From Rhodopirellula islandica (lineage in GTDB: Bacteria; Planctomycetota; Planctomycetia; Pirellulales; Pirellulaceae), in the NCBI RefSeq assembly GCF_001027925.1, contig NZ_LECT01000016.1:62001-126000 (forward strand): a DNA stretch of 64,000 bases, read 5' to 3'. Positions 21,307-29,906 of the stretch are shown piece by piece. The position numbers and the translations under genes are program-made. Numbering within the stretch: the first letter of the stretch is position 1; every line of letters starts with the position of its first letter. The notes below the pieces were generated by a model, which searched no databases, had not been told where the DNA came from, and saw only the letters and a list, made by a program, of their open reading frames with translations.

Positions 21307-22293
21307 ATGAACTTCACTCAAACAATCGTTCGTCGGCTCCAATCCACTCGGCAATTTGCCTTGATTGCCGCCGTTTCACTGGCTCCGTTGTGGGGCGTCC
21401 ATTCTTGGTCGGGAACTTCCGCGAGCACAACCATGGCCCAGAACATCAACGTTCCCTTGCCGACCCTTGGCGGGGCTCAACTGTGGACGGATCATGACTA
21501 CAGAAACGGTTACCGGATCCAGCAGAATGCGGTGACCAAACACTGGCGGCTTCTGGATCCCAATAACATTCGCCGGGCTTGGGGCAGTCGAGCCGATGTC
21601 GACGAAGCCCTCCACAAACTGCAGCCTGAAATCGCATCGCCCGGCGAGCGACCGGTGGTGGTTCTGTTGCACGGCTTGATGCGAACGGACAAATGCATGA
21701 AGCCCCTGGAAACCAAACTGCACGCCGAAGGGTTCGATCAAACGATCCGGTTTGGCTACGCCAGCACCCGCGGCTCACTGGCCGAATCAGCCGCCGCACT
21801 GCGGGAAGTCCTCGAGCACCAATCGCCCGATGCCCAGTTCGCTTTCGTCGGCCACAGCATGGGCAACATCATCACCCGACATCTGATCGGTGACCTGCAG
21901 GCCGACGGCGACCCCGGCAACTTGCTGCCGAGAATGCGGTCCATGGTCATGCTTGGACCGCCCAATCAAGGGGCCGCAATTGCCCGCCGCCTCGCTCCCA
22001 CCGGCGTGTTTGGACTGGTCGCTGGCCCCGGTGCGATGGAACTTGGCACTCGTTGGTCCGAGGTGGAATCCAAACTCGCAACGCCATCGTTTCCCTTTGC
22101 GATCGTGGCAGGAAAGGTCGCAACGCCGATCGCAAATCCATTGGTGGACGGCGAAGGTGACTTTGTCGTCAGCCTTGACGAAGCTCAGCTCGAAGGAGCC
22201 CAAACGGTGCACCAAGTGCCTGTGCTGCACTCCTTCCTGATGGAAGAACCAACCGTGCAAGACTGGACAATCGAGTTCCTTCAAAACAACTGA
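21307..22293 (+). CDS. Secreted alpha/beta hydrolase (lipase-like)
   Basis: 328 residues with an N-terminal hydrophobic export segment (residues 17-32). The oxyanion-hole motif VVLLHGLMR and the nucleophile elbow FVGHSMGN (Ser184) identify an alpha/beta hydrolase of the triacylglycerol lipase/PGAP1-like group. A conserved loop GPPNQGAAIARRL follows. Candidate acid and His residues lie in the C-terminal third (EGDFVVS and VLHSFLM, the usual His position). Substrate unknown; extracytoplasmic ester hydrolysis is inferred. Separate from the HtrA operon by 130 bp, which may hold its own promoter. Confidence 0.82.
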   Translation: MNFTQTIVRRLQSTRQFALIAAVSLAPLWGVHSWSGTSASTTMAQNINVPLPTLGGAQLWTDHDYRNGYRIQQNAVTKHWRLLDPNNIRRAWGSRADVDEALHKLQPEIASPGERPVVVLLHGLMRTDKCMKPLETKLHAEGFDQTIRFGYASTRGSLAESAAALREVLEHQSPDAQFAFVGHSMGNIITRHLIGDLQADGDPGNLLPRMRSMVMLGPPNQGAAIARRLAPTGVFGLVAGPGAMELGTRWSEVESKLATPSFPFAIVAGKVATPIANPLVDGEGDFVVSLDEAQLEGAQTVHQVPVLHSFLMEEPTVQDWTIEFLQNN

Positions 22294-22316
22294 TCATCGG
22301 CCTGCAACGGATCGCT

Positions 22317-23555
22317 TCAGACGCGTTTCTCGCCCCAGAGTTTCAGCAACTCAACGAGATGATTGGCGGAACGGACCATCTCATCGAGACTTGCGAATTC
22401 AAGCACGCTGTGGATGTTGTGCTGGCCGCTGGACAGGTTCGGCGTCGGCAAACCTTTCTCCGTCAGTTGGCTGCCGTCGGTGCCGCCACGCACGATCGCC
22501 GTCTGACATGACAGGCCTAAGTTTTCAAACGCTTGCTCGGCCAACGTGATCGACTCGGGCAGTTTGGCCAACCCATCGGCGAGGTTTCGATATTGCCGTC
22601 GCACATCACACTGCAGCTCGATCCCCGGCCACGCCGCGGCAGCCTGCTCGGCCAGCCCACGAACCTTGTCGGCGTAAACGGTCAACTGCTCGCTATCAAA
22701 GGATCGCAGGATCAATTCCACACGAGTTTGACCGACACCACCAACGATGTCGTGCAAGTGAATGAAACCGTCCCGGCCATCCGTGGTCTCGGGCGTTTCC
22801 GATTCGCGGGGCAGGGAAGCCGCAAAATCAGACGCCGCCCGCAGCGAATTCACCATCCGATCTTTCGCGATCGCAGGGTGAATGTTGTGGCCCCGAAAAA
22901 TCAGCGTCATCGCATCGGCTGAAAACGTTTCCACGTCAATGATGCCTTGGCCACCACCATCGACCGTGTAAGCCACGGTGGCATCCAACTGCTGCAGATC
23001 CAGTTTGTCTGTGCCGCGCCCAATTTCTTCGTCGCACGTCATCACGACGCGAACCGGTCCGTGTGGCAAATGTGGGTTTTCCACCAACGTCTCAGCCAGC
23101 TCCATGATGATCGCGACCCCGGCTTTGTCGTCGCCACCCAGCAACGTCGATCCATCGGTCGTGATCAACGTGTGACCGACCATTTTTTCTAAGTCGGGAC
23201 AACCAGCGACTGTGATTGCATTCCCACTGGACAGCGGAATGTCACCGCCTGAGTAGGAAGAGACCACCTGAGGATTGACTGACTCACTGGGGGCCTCCGG
23301 CGAAGTGTCCATGTGCGCCACCAACGCCACGGTGGGTGCCTGACCATCCATGGTGGCCGGAACGGTTGCGGTCACAACCGCATGCTCGTCCAAGACCACG
23401 TCGGTCAATCCCATCTGTGTCAATTCATCGGCCAACATCGTCGCCAATTCTCGCTGGCTTTCAGTGCTGGGGTAGGCCTGTGACTGCGGATCAGCGGCGG
23501 TGTCGAGTCGAACGTAGCGAAGAAAACGTTGCAGCAATCGGTCTTGGTTGATCAT
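22317..23555 (-). CDS. pepT: Peptidase T, tripeptide aminopeptidase (PepT)
   Basis: M20B zinc metallopeptidase that releases the N-terminal residue of tripeptides in the cytoplasm. The 412-residue length is typical. Metal-site motifs in order: AHMDTSPE, LGGDDKAG, TCDEEIGRGTDKLD, the bridging region YTVDGGG and the C-terminal GGTDGSQLTEKG...SSGQHNIHS. Its ATG overlaps the stop of the upstream DUF3299 gene (ATGA, 23552-23555), indicating translational coupling. Confidence 0.95.
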   Translation of the reverse strand: MINQDRLLQRFLRYVRLDTAADPQSQAYPSTESQRELATMLADELTQMGLTDVVLDEHAVVTATVPATMDGQAPTVALVAHMDTSPEAPSESVNPQVVSSYSGGDIPLSSGNAITVAGCPDLEKMVGHTLITTDGSTLLGGDDKAGVAIIMELAETLVENPHLPHGPVRVVMTCDEEIGRGTDKLDLQQLDATVAYTVDGGGQGIIDVETFSADAMTLIFRGHNIHPAIAKDRMVNSLRAASDFAASLPRESETPETTDGRDGFIHLHDIVGGVGQTRVELILRSFDSEQLTVYADKVRGLAEQAAAAWPGIELQCDVRRQYRNLADGLAKLPESITLAEQAFENLGLSCQTAIVRGGTDGSQLTEKGLPTPNLSSGQHNIHSVLEFASLDEMVRSANHLVELLKLWGEKRV

Positions 23556-24169
23556 CGGACGCGAAGTCCCTCAATTCGAAACACGGCCATGTGAGAGGCC
23601 CCGTCGGGGCCCTTGCCGCCGGGGTAGCGATACTTTTCAGTGTCCAGCACAAACGTGCCTTCCACCATGACAGGGCGAGGAACGAAGTCGGTTGTTCGGC
23701 CGGGCTGCATCTCAATCATCACGCAGTCAAACAACGCTGCCCCCGGCCCGAAACAGCACTCCAGGTTGTCACGCACCAACACAAATTGGTCGATGTCGGT
23801 TTCTTTGTACAACGTGCTTGGCAACATGTAGCCCCGCAACCGCACCTTGCGACCATTCAGAAACTTGAGCTCCTTGGTCAGTTGCTTCTCGTCGAAGACC
23901 TGGCCCTTCTCGATATCAAATGTCAAATCGTCAAACGAAATATCGCCTTTGGCCAAGTCCGCAAGGCTGCTCTTGCGAACCTCCACTTTCTCACGCCCGG
24001 CAGCATCCCCCCGCATCGCAGCGCGGCGCTGTTCGATGATCGATCGAGCTGTCGCGGAGCGTTCCTTCTGGGTCGTGGAATCATCCGCGGCAGAAACAGC
24101 CGAAAGAGAGGTTCCGATGGCGAGGCATCCAACCACCACCATCGACCCAATTCGTGAATTCAGTTTCAT
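23552..24169 (-). CDS. DUF3299 exported protein
   Basis: Start placed at the ATG at 24169 (MKLNSRIG), which gives a signal peptide (SMVVVGCLAIGTSLSAVSAAD); 24184 is an alternative. About 205 residues. The DUF3299 core is visible: FLNGRKVRLRGYMLPS, then QFVLVRDNLECCFGPG and a final VEGTFVLDTEK. The paired Cys and the VRLRGY beta strand resemble small OB-like lipoproteins of this family. Function unknown. Coupled to pepT and close to a second DUF3299 paralogue 134 bp upstream. Confidence 0.8.
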   Translation of the reverse strand: MKLNSRIGSMVVVGCLAIGTSLSAVSAADDSTTQKERSATARSIIEQRRAAMRGDAAGREKVEVRKSSLADLAKGDISFDDLTFDIEKGQVFDEKQLTKELKFLNGRKVRLRGYMLPSTLYKETDIDQFVLVRDNLECCFGPGAALFDCVMIEMQPGRTTDFVPRPVMVEGTFVLDTEKYRYPGGKGPDGASHMAVFRIEGLRVR

Positions 24170-24303
24170 CTGACAAGCATCCATCGTTGGTGGAAGAAAA
24201 TCGCTGTGCCGGTCGCCTGCAACGCCGCGCCCCATCGTACCAACCTGTACCGCAGATCCCACAACAGCAAATCACGATCGCGTGCCCGTCCGATTCGCAC
24301 CGG

Positions 24304-24981
24304 CTATTTGTACTGGTCGACACGCATTTTGTAGAACATCGCGTTTTCAAAGTCGTCTTTGCTCTGTGGAACACGATTGACTTTGAAGGTTCCCGCCAAC
24401 TTGCGTTTGGTCAGGCCCGCTCGAACCGCTTCGCCGGGCGGCAAGGTCACCTCAATCATGTCACTGCTGCGGGGATCCCCGCCAAAGCAACAGGTTCCGA
24501 GATCGGGCACCAACACAAATTGGCGGAGCATCCCACTGCCACTGCTGGGGTGGATGTACCCCTTCAGGAAGATGGCTTCCCCGTCGATCGACAATGCATC
24601 TGGCGTGGGTTGGTCTGGCCCATTGGGCTCCCCCTGCAATTTGTAAAATGCGACGCGTTCGTAGCCTTCGGGAACCTCGGTCAAATACGTGTAGGTGTGG
24701 AAACCAAAGCCGCCCAAAAACAGCAGCGCACAACCGGCCACCCCTAATTTCGCGACCCCCGCGCCACTGTATTCCTCCGGAAAACGGCTGATCGCCCGCA
24801 GCGCGATCACACCCGCCAAAACTCCCGGCACCGTCAGGACCAGCATTGGCGAGAACGTCGGCATCAACCCGGGCAAGGACAGCATCAAGAAAACCAACGA
24901 CGCAATGGCGCCGCGGTTGATGGCTTTGTAGGGAAACTCAGCAGCGTCTGCGGCCCCTGAAAAATGGACTTCAGCGGACAT
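24304..24981 (-). CDS. Membrane-anchored DUF3299-like protein
   Basis: 225 residues. N-terminal half has three hydrophobic helices (about 27-45, 46-65 and 80-95) resembling DUF4190-type membrane segments. The C-terminal half is a DUF3299-like domain with IFLKGYIHPS, QFVLVPDLGTCCFGGD and LAGTFKVNRV, clearly paralogous to the downstream neighbour. It is tethered to the membrane rather than secreted. Function unknown. Confidence 0.78.
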   Translation of the reverse strand: MSAEVHFSGAADAAEFPYKAINRGAIASLVFLMLSLPGLMPTFSPMLVLTVPGVLAGVIALRAISRFPEEYSGAGVAKLGVAGCALLFLGGFGFHTYTYLTEVPEGYERVAFYKLQGEPNGPDQPTPDALSIDGEAIFLKGYIHPSSGSGMLRQFVLVPDLGTCCFGGDPRSSDMIEVTLPPGEAVRAGLTKRKLAGTFKVNRVPQSKDDFENAMFYKMRVDQYK

Positions 24982-25136
24982 AACTGGAAACCAACCAATC
25001 GTAAGAAGACAAAATCAAAGCGAAACGGTCACCGACCGTCACGGTCAAAAGAAGGGTGACACCCGGTTGCTACGACGGAAAATGCCAGTGGGTTCAGGCC
25101 GGAAGTCACCCCGAGGCTTCCTGCCCCCCCACCCGC

Positions 25137-26144
25137 TCATCCGAAAGCCTTTCTCAACATCGCCAAGCTCTTCGGGATCGCGGTTTCGTGTGCTTCGCTG
25201 CCTTCGAATTCCAAACTGACGTAGCCGCGATAGTCGACCGATCGGAGGATTTCGGCCACACGGTTGTAATCGATGTCCAGCGTGTACCAAGTCCCTCCAC
25301 CCAAGTAGGTTTTGGCCTGCACAAACACCGCCTCAGGTGCCAACTGCTTGTACTGTTGGTACTGATCTTCGAGAAAATTGCCGGTGTCCAGCGTCGCCCG
25401 CAACCAGGGCGAGTCCACCTCACCAATGACACGCAAGACTCCCGCTGCGGTGCGTCCCAACCCCCAGTGGTTTTCCAGCCCCATCACCACCCCGCACTTC
25501 TCGGCAACCGGCAAACACTTTTCAAACCCTTCTCGGACCCACCCAAATCCCTCTTCGTCTGTATGGCCTTCCAGCGTGGGCTCGATGCCCTTGTTGGCCA
25601 TCAGCTCATCGAAACTGCCTGACGTTCCCCAGCGTCCCGTGTTCACGCGAATCGTCGGGATGCCCATCGCATACGCCAGCTCGATGCAGTGAATTGTGTG
25701 ATCGATGTTCTTTTGACGCTCCGCTGGATCCGGCGAAACGAATGATTGGTGAGTCGACATCCCGCACAAACTCAAACCACGTCGGAACGCTCGCTGTTTA
25801 ATTCGCTGAAGCGTGCCGTTGGACTCGTCGGTCATCTGGACATGCAGAACCTCCACGGCATCAAACCCCGCGTCCGCAGCCAAATCCACGCACTCTTCGA
25901 TCGACAGCTTGCTGTCGTCGCGATAACGCCAATAGGAATAGGTCGAAACCGCGATCGGATTCGGATTTCGCGAACGACCTGCACCCTGCTGATCCTTTTC
26001 GTCCGCCGCCAACGCCCCCCCACCCGCACACGCCGACGCTCCCACAGCGCCAGCCACGCCCGCCATCCAAGCGCGACGCGACCCCAGCATCGGGGAAGCC
26101 GTCTCGGTACGGCCGGATCGTCTCGGATTTGTTTCAACGCTCAT
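25137..26144 (-). CDS. Tat-exported TIM-barrel sugar phosphate isomerase/epimerase-like protein
   Basis: Start chosen at 26144 (MSVETNPRRSG) because the longer frame adds no conserved residues. A twin-arginine signal is visible (GSRRAWMAGVAGAVGASACAGGG). The rest is an AP-endonuclease-2/xylose-isomerase-like TIM barrel: ISTYSYW-type first strand, DAGFDAVEVLHVQM, GMSTHQ, PTIRVNTGRW, CGVVMGLENHWG, RATLDTGNF, VQAKTY, GYVSLEFEG. Metal-ligand Glu/Asp/His positions of the family appear present. Planctomycetes carry many such exported paralogues; substrate unknown. Confidence 0.85.
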   Translation of the reverse strand: MSVETNPRRSGRTETASPMLGSRRAWMAGVAGAVGASACAGGGALAADEKDQQGAGRSRNPNPIAVSTYSYWRYRDDSKLSIEECVDLAADAGFDAVEVLHVQMTDESNGTLQRIKQRAFRRGLSLCGMSTHQSFVSPDPAERQKNIDHTIHCIELAYAMGIPTIRVNTGRWGTSGSFDELMANKGIEPTLEGHTDEEGFGWVREGFEKCLPVAEKCGVVMGLENHWGLGRTAAGVLRVIGEVDSPWLRATLDTGNFLEDQYQQYKQLAPEAVFVQAKTYLGGGTWYTLDIDYNRVAEILRSVDYRGYVSLEFEGSEAHETAIPKSLAMLRKAFG

Positions 26145-27031
26145 AGCAGATTCCTGGGTGCTTCGATCAATGAGAACGTGATGGCCCGCCAAACCGTTTC
26201 CAACATGGAGCCCGCCATTGTAGCGACCGATGATGCAGGCAGCAGCGAGGCCCGCCGTGACGGCCAGTTGATTCAATCCTAACCCGAAGGGTGAGTTTTG
26301 AAGTTGCGCTTTTGCAGTCGGTTTTGTTGGCCAACGGCCATCATCATCGAAGCCAGGGGCATCGCCTGGACTGAAGGAAATCTTGGCAGGGTGGCAAGTG
26401 TGCGAACCGAATGCAACTCATTGAAAAAGTTAAATTGACAATTGAAAAATGCAAATTGATGCGATTTCACCCACACATTCCGGCATTTTACAATTGTCAA
26501 TTTAGACCTTCACTTTTTCAATAACGACCAACGCCGTATCAATGGCATTCGTCAGAAACCGCCCAAACCGCCTGGTTGATTTCATCTTTATCAGCCCAGG
26601 CGTTGCCCCTGGTTCTCTTGAAAACGACCGTGCTCACAAGTTCGAATTCACCCTCCTGAACGAAGTTGGGGAGGGTCGGAAGACGAGCGTTCAGCGAGAA
26701 TTCCGGGGAGGGGTCACGCGCCGCTTCCCATGCTCGCTCGCGCCCCGTGAAACGCGGTTGCGAGGGGGGGACTGGTTTCTTGCCGATGCAATCGGGGCAG
26801 AAAAGTTGCATCCGCTATCGAAGCGATCCAAGGCAAGCGTCCAAACCATGTTGCAACCCCGATGTGAGATAGCAACCTATCCCCGGCGTTTGACCTCTTC
26901 AGCGGCCTCCACTTGTTGACGCGGAAGCTCCTTTGCGGCCCGCAATTTTGTGCGGCAGTCACGACAGCGAACGGCAGTCTGATGCAATGATCCTTTGGCA
27001 ACCTCGTAGAACCATTTTGACCGATCCTGCA
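26145..27031. other. Gene-poor stretch with a palindromic AT-rich element
   Basis: 887 bp without a convincing gene. It holds the AT-rich inverted repeat at 26420-26523, listed separately. At about 26650-26760 there is a G-rich stretch (GGGGAGGGTCGGAAGACG..) whose look is that of a dispersed intergenic repeat. ORFs here have atypical composition and no recognisable motifs. Confidence 0.5.
26420..26523. repeat. AT-rich imperfect inverted repeat (MITE-like hairpin)
   Basis: Arms ATTGAAAAAGT..TAAATTGACAATTG (from 26420) and CAATTGTCAATTTA..ACTTTTTCAAT (to 26523) pair over most of their length around a 30-nt centre. It is much more AT-rich than the flanks, suggesting a small mobile element or a structured RNA. 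Confidence 0.6.
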
Positions 27032-27391
27032 CTACGAGACCAGGTTGCCACATCCTTTGCATCGAAGTTCAGCCCGCCCACGCCAGACACGGAAAGTCCC
27101 GCATCGGGAACAGCGAAGATCAGGAACCAATTGCGCCGTGCAATGCCCACAACACTGGACGTAGCGACTGCCCTTTGCGTTCTTCGCAAGTCGGCCGAGG
27201 CAAAGCGGACAAGCTCCCGAACGTTTTCGAGCGGCATGTTTCGTTGGGCGGGTCGCAGGCAACGCGACTACCGCCGCGACGCTGGCAGACGCTTCGCGTC
27301 GAAGTTTGCGAGCAGAGAGGCGTTTTTGGAAACCAGTGGGTTTCTTGGCATGTTCAAGCTTTTTGTGCTTGTTCGTAATGAGGTTCGCCAT
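27032..27391 (-). CDS. Basic zinc-ribbon hypothetical protein
   Basis: Start at the ATG at 27391 (MANLITNKHKK). 119 residues: a Lys/Arg-rich N-terminal half and a Cys-rich C-terminal half with CPLC..CCGHC and CSRC..CKGCG pairs that would form two zinc ribbons. Downstream on the same strand another frame encodes a further VRCRDC stretch (26900-27000), so the gene may once have been longer and ended by a frameshift. No family recognised. It lies just outside the integron array and is not flanked by attC sites. Confidence 0.45.
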   Translation of the reverse strand: MANLITNKHKKLEHAKKPTGFQKRLSARKLRREASASVAAVVALPATRPTKHAARKRSGACPLCLGRLAKNAKGSRYVQCCGHCTAQLVPDLRCSRCGTFRVWRGRAELRCKGCGNLVS

Positions 27392-27527
27392 CGAGAAGAC
27401 CTGCGTCGGCCATTGGTAATCTCCTACGCTCGCGCCCCAAACGACACGAGCGAGGCCAGAATTCCCAAAGATCGTACCAAGGTCAACCCGCACTGCCAAA
27501 CTCTAGCGGTGCGACGAAGACAAAGGA

Positions 27528-27585
27528 GGTCAGCAGCAATTTGGGGCAGAACCATGTGAGCCATTGGGGCGTTCGCCTGGACAGC
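27528..27585 (+). repeat. Fragment of the TAAGCAGGT dispersed repeat family (copy 1)
   Basis: Shares GGCAGAACCATGTGAGCC, then TTGGGGCGTT, with the fuller copies at 46391 and 51828; the right half is missing. Confidence 0.6.
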
Positions 27586-27642
27586 GATACGCTCGGTGTT
27601 GACGGCGTCTTTGGGACGCCTGCTTCCATTCCGAATTCAGCC

Positions 27643-27769
27643 CTTCTTCATCCCGGTAGGGATGTCAGATGGTAGCCGGGAGTTGCTGCGCAGCAGCGTC
27701 CCTCCGGAAAACGAGCCCCCGAAAAACTCACCATCCCGCCGTGGCCAATGGCCACGGCGGGATGGTGAG
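27643..27769 (+). repeat. Palindromic dispersed element, left copy bracketing the integron
   Basis: About 127 bp. It ends in a perfect 21-bp hairpin (27727-27747 with 27749-27769, one-base loop). Before it come GATGGTAGCCGGGAGTTGC and GGAAAACGAGC, which recur inverted in the copy at 37167-37294. It appears inserted into the terminal attC of the cassette array, which is left with only one arm. Confidence 0.75.
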
Positions 27770-27825
27770 TGGCGACGCGGGCTTTACCTGTCCGTCAGCG
27801 GCACGATCGCACACCAAGGTCCCCC

Positions 27826-27845
27826 ACGCAAAAACCATGTTGTCC
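27826..27845 (-). other. Truncated attC (R''/L'' arm only) at the distal end of the array
   Basis: ACGCAAAAACCATGTTGTCC on the plus strand matches the distal arm of the other attC sites (CGTAAAAACCATGTT). The partner arm AACGGAAGGTTTTTACG is absent; the palindromic element at 27643-27769 occupies its expected place. Confidence 0.7.
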
Positions 27846-27854
27846 TCCGAAGAA

Positions 27855-28994
27855 CTACGAGGAAGGATCGCCCCAGCAATTGGAGAGGCGATACGCGATC
27901 CAACACCAGATACCAAGGATCGTTGCGGGTATTGTCCATGGCCAGCGGTGGCGTCCCGGTGGAGTTGATGCCCATTGTCGATTGCCCGCCAACAAATCAA
28001 ACAGCACGACGTTGCCGTCATAGTCGCCAGTGGCGAGGTATTTGTCGTCCGATGAAACAGCAACCGACATGACACCAGACGTTGAGAGTGTTCGTGTTAT
28101 CGTGCCATCGGTGACGTCGCAAAGACGCACGGTTTCTCCGTCGGAAATCGCCAGCATGTTTGATATTCGAGATGCCGCGCAAACGTATCCGCCGGTTTCG
28201 TTGATCGTATTCAGAAGTGAACCGGTTAGATCATAGCGTTTGGTCGATGAGTCGAAGCAGATGACGACGGAGTCATCAGGCATTACGGCGATTGAACGCA
28301 CCAAAGATTCAGAGTCGATCGGTAGCATAGCCGTTTGCGTACCAGTTGCCAAATCCCAAACTTGGCCGCCAGCGTCACCCACCGTGATAAGTAGCGTGTC
28401 GTTGGAATTGAAAGACATCCACGAAGCACCAAGGAACGGTGAATCACCAATCTGTTTTTGCATCGCAGGCTTCAGTGTGGAAGTATCCACAACGGTGAGG
28501 TGGTACGCCCCACTGGCAGCGACAAAGCGACCGGATTTGGAAACCGTGAGGTTTGCGGCAGGTTGGGCAAGTGGAATCGTTGTAGGTGTTGTTTGAGCAA
28601 CCCCGTAAGTAAGGTCACCACCACCAAAGCCAGAGAATGCGATTCGATCATCTTTCGGGTTGCAAACAACGGAAGTCCTTCCAACCCACCAGTGCCTAAA
28701 CGCGGGACCGGAGTTTCCCGGCTTGAAATCCTGATGGACCGTACCACGACCGGCACCAGTCGACGTGTCCACCCAGCTAACAGTTCGAGCGAGGTTGGAT
28801 TTGTAGCGTTTCATCGGTGTGCGTGCATCGCGAGCCGTGAGTTTCGTTACAAGAATCTGCGAGTCGTCCGACGAGAACGAAAGCGTTTCGATCGTCGAAT
28901 AACGTGTGCCACAACCTTCGGTTTGAGTGAAGACCAGAAAGATCGCGAAGAGTGCCGTACCCATCAGAAGTTGCGTTAGAGAAAAACGCGGCAT
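27855..28994 (-). CDS. Cassette 13: membrane-anchored WD40-like beta-propeller protein
   Basis: 379 residues. One N-terminal transmembrane helix (LLMGTALFAIFLVF), then repeated blades with WD40-like features (SKSGRFVAASGAYHLTVVD, GDAGGQVWDLATGT, SSDDKYLATGDYDGNVVLFD) and a C-terminal hydrophobic segment (IPATILGIWCWIAYRL). Cytoplasmic or periplasmic placement of the propeller is not clear. The ATG lies 30 bp inside the cassette boundary at attC 29019-29157 and the stop lies 10 bp before the truncated attC, so it fills the cassette exactly. It is the largest cassette in the array, with no predicted enzymatic activity. Confidence 0.75.
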   Translation of the reverse strand: MPRFSLTQLLMGTALFAIFLVFTQTEGCGTRYSTIETLSFSSDDSQILVTKLTARDARTPMKRYKSNLARTVSWVDTSTGAGRGTVHQDFKPGNSGPAFRHWWVGRTSVVCNPKDDRIAFSGFGGGDLTYGVAQTTPTTIPLAQPAANLTVSKSGRFVAASGAYHLTVVDTSTLKPAMQKQIGDSPFLGASWMSFNSNDTLLITVGDAGGQVWDLATGTQTAMLPIDSESLVRSIAVMPDDSVVICFDSSTKRYDLTGSLLNTINETGGYVCAASRISNMLAISDGETVRLCDVTDGTITRTLSTSGVMSVAVSSDDKYLATGDYDGNVVLFDLLAGNRQWASTPPGRHRWPWTIPATILGIWCWIAYRLSNCWGDPSS

Positions 28995-29018
28995 GTGGAC
29001 TTTTCTTTAGACCTCGGC

Positions 29019-29157
29019 GTACAACGAAAGGTTTTTACGTCACCGCCATAAACGAAGCGGTTGAGCTCGAATCACAAAAAGCGAATGATACGCCAGCGCC
29101 GTTTGTATCGCAAAGGCAGGTGCTCGCGAATCGACCTGCGCAAAAACCTTGTTAGGC
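29019..29157 (-). other. attC site a (cassette 12)
   Basis: Imperfect palindrome bounded by GTACAAC and GTTAGGC, with L boxes GGTTTTTACG / GCAAAAACC. Internal sequence is nearly the same as attC f (31575-31713), part of a duplicated cassette. Confidence 0.85.
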
Positions 29158-29319
29158 AACCGTCAAAGCGTCCTACCCAGTCCGCGCACCGTTCGGATTA
29201 GTGTCCAATTAGCGAAAATTAGTGTTCGGCGCAGCCAAGTTTTTTGGGAACACTAAAAAGCACTAATCGCATACTAATGAAAACCTCTGGCAGCAGAAAA
29301 CCTCATTGTCGGTAGGACA
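29158..29319 (-). other. Cassette 12: ORF-less cassette body
   Basis: About 160 bp between two attC sites with no ORF above 17 codons. It contains an inverted repeat of about 34 bp built from ATTAGTG motifs (GATTAGTGTCC..ATTAGTGTTC against GAACACTAAAAAGCACTAATC). It is about 96% identical by eye to cassette 7 (31714-31874). Could be a promoter, a small RNA or a decayed unit; nothing in the sequence decides this. Confidence 0.7.
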
Positions 29320-29524
29320 CCCAACGGAAGGTTTTTACGACACCGGTCCCGGCGGAACTGAAAGATATCGAATCGCATGAAATTGCACCAACAGATCGCC
29401 GCTTGAACAAAGAGCGAGCGTGTGCCGCTGTCTCCATCTGGGAGAAACGTGACCGAAACGAACGACGTTCATGGCCGGAAGATTCTCTTACAGCGAGCGG
29501 CCTAGCTTAAAAACCATGTTACAC
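29320..29524 (-). other. attC site b (cassette 11), long variant
   Basis: Bounded by ACCCAAC and GTTACAC; outer arms AACGGAAGGTTTTTACGACACC and GCTTAAAAACCATGTT pair. About 205 bp, with a centre unlike the other sites. Confidence 0.8.
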
Positions 29525-29573
29525 GACCGTTGAGTCGCCAGAAGACGTGCCATCCGAGAACGGATGCAAGCTG

Positions 29574-29895
29574 TCAGTCGGGGGATCCACGCAACATGGA
29601 AGTGTCATGAATCAGAGTAATCCTACCGCGGCCCACGACGCGAGTGCCCTCTGCGATAGCGAACTCAGAGCCAATGGACAATCGGCCAGACTGTAATTCG
29701 GGGCGATAGAACAACAATGCAACCATCCCAGTTTCGCCGCCATCAAGTTGGTCACTATCAAGCAGTGTGATGGAGCAGTCGTTGTCAAGGGCTATCGAAG
29801 CGAAACTGCGGACGATAGCCGGAGAAGAACGGGGATTTACGCCCGCCATCCGATTCCGGCAGGACAAACAGTCCAGCCTCTGCGTGGATGTCCAT
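29574..29895 (-). pseudogene. Cassette 11: EF-Tu domain III-like protein, frameshifted
   Basis: An ATG at 29895, 17 bp inside the cassette, opens [20 protein letters not shown] and continues [17 protein letters not shown] before a TGA at 29787-29785. The neighbouring frame continues from about 29790 with [16 protein letters not shown] and ends SEFAIAEGTRVVGRGRITLI at 29574. Joined, they match the C-terminal beta-barrel of EF-Tu (GGRxTPFFxGYRPQF, FAIREGGRTVGxGVV). A single-base insertion or two-base deletion separates the halves. No GTPase domain exists. It is either a pseudogene, a sequencing error or a recoded gene; small EF-Tu domain III-like proteins do exist as stand-alone genes. Confidence 0.75.
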
Positions 29896-29906
29896 TAGAT
29901 GAGGTC

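Noticed and set aside
26539-26811. Minus-strand 90-residue ORF with a CPDC motif
   Set aside because: Only one CxxC, the rest covers a G-rich intergenic repeat-like stretch; no homologous look.
26933-27559. Plus-strand 208-residue ORF
   Set aside because: Antisense to the zinc-ribbon gene, Arg-rich and without motifs.
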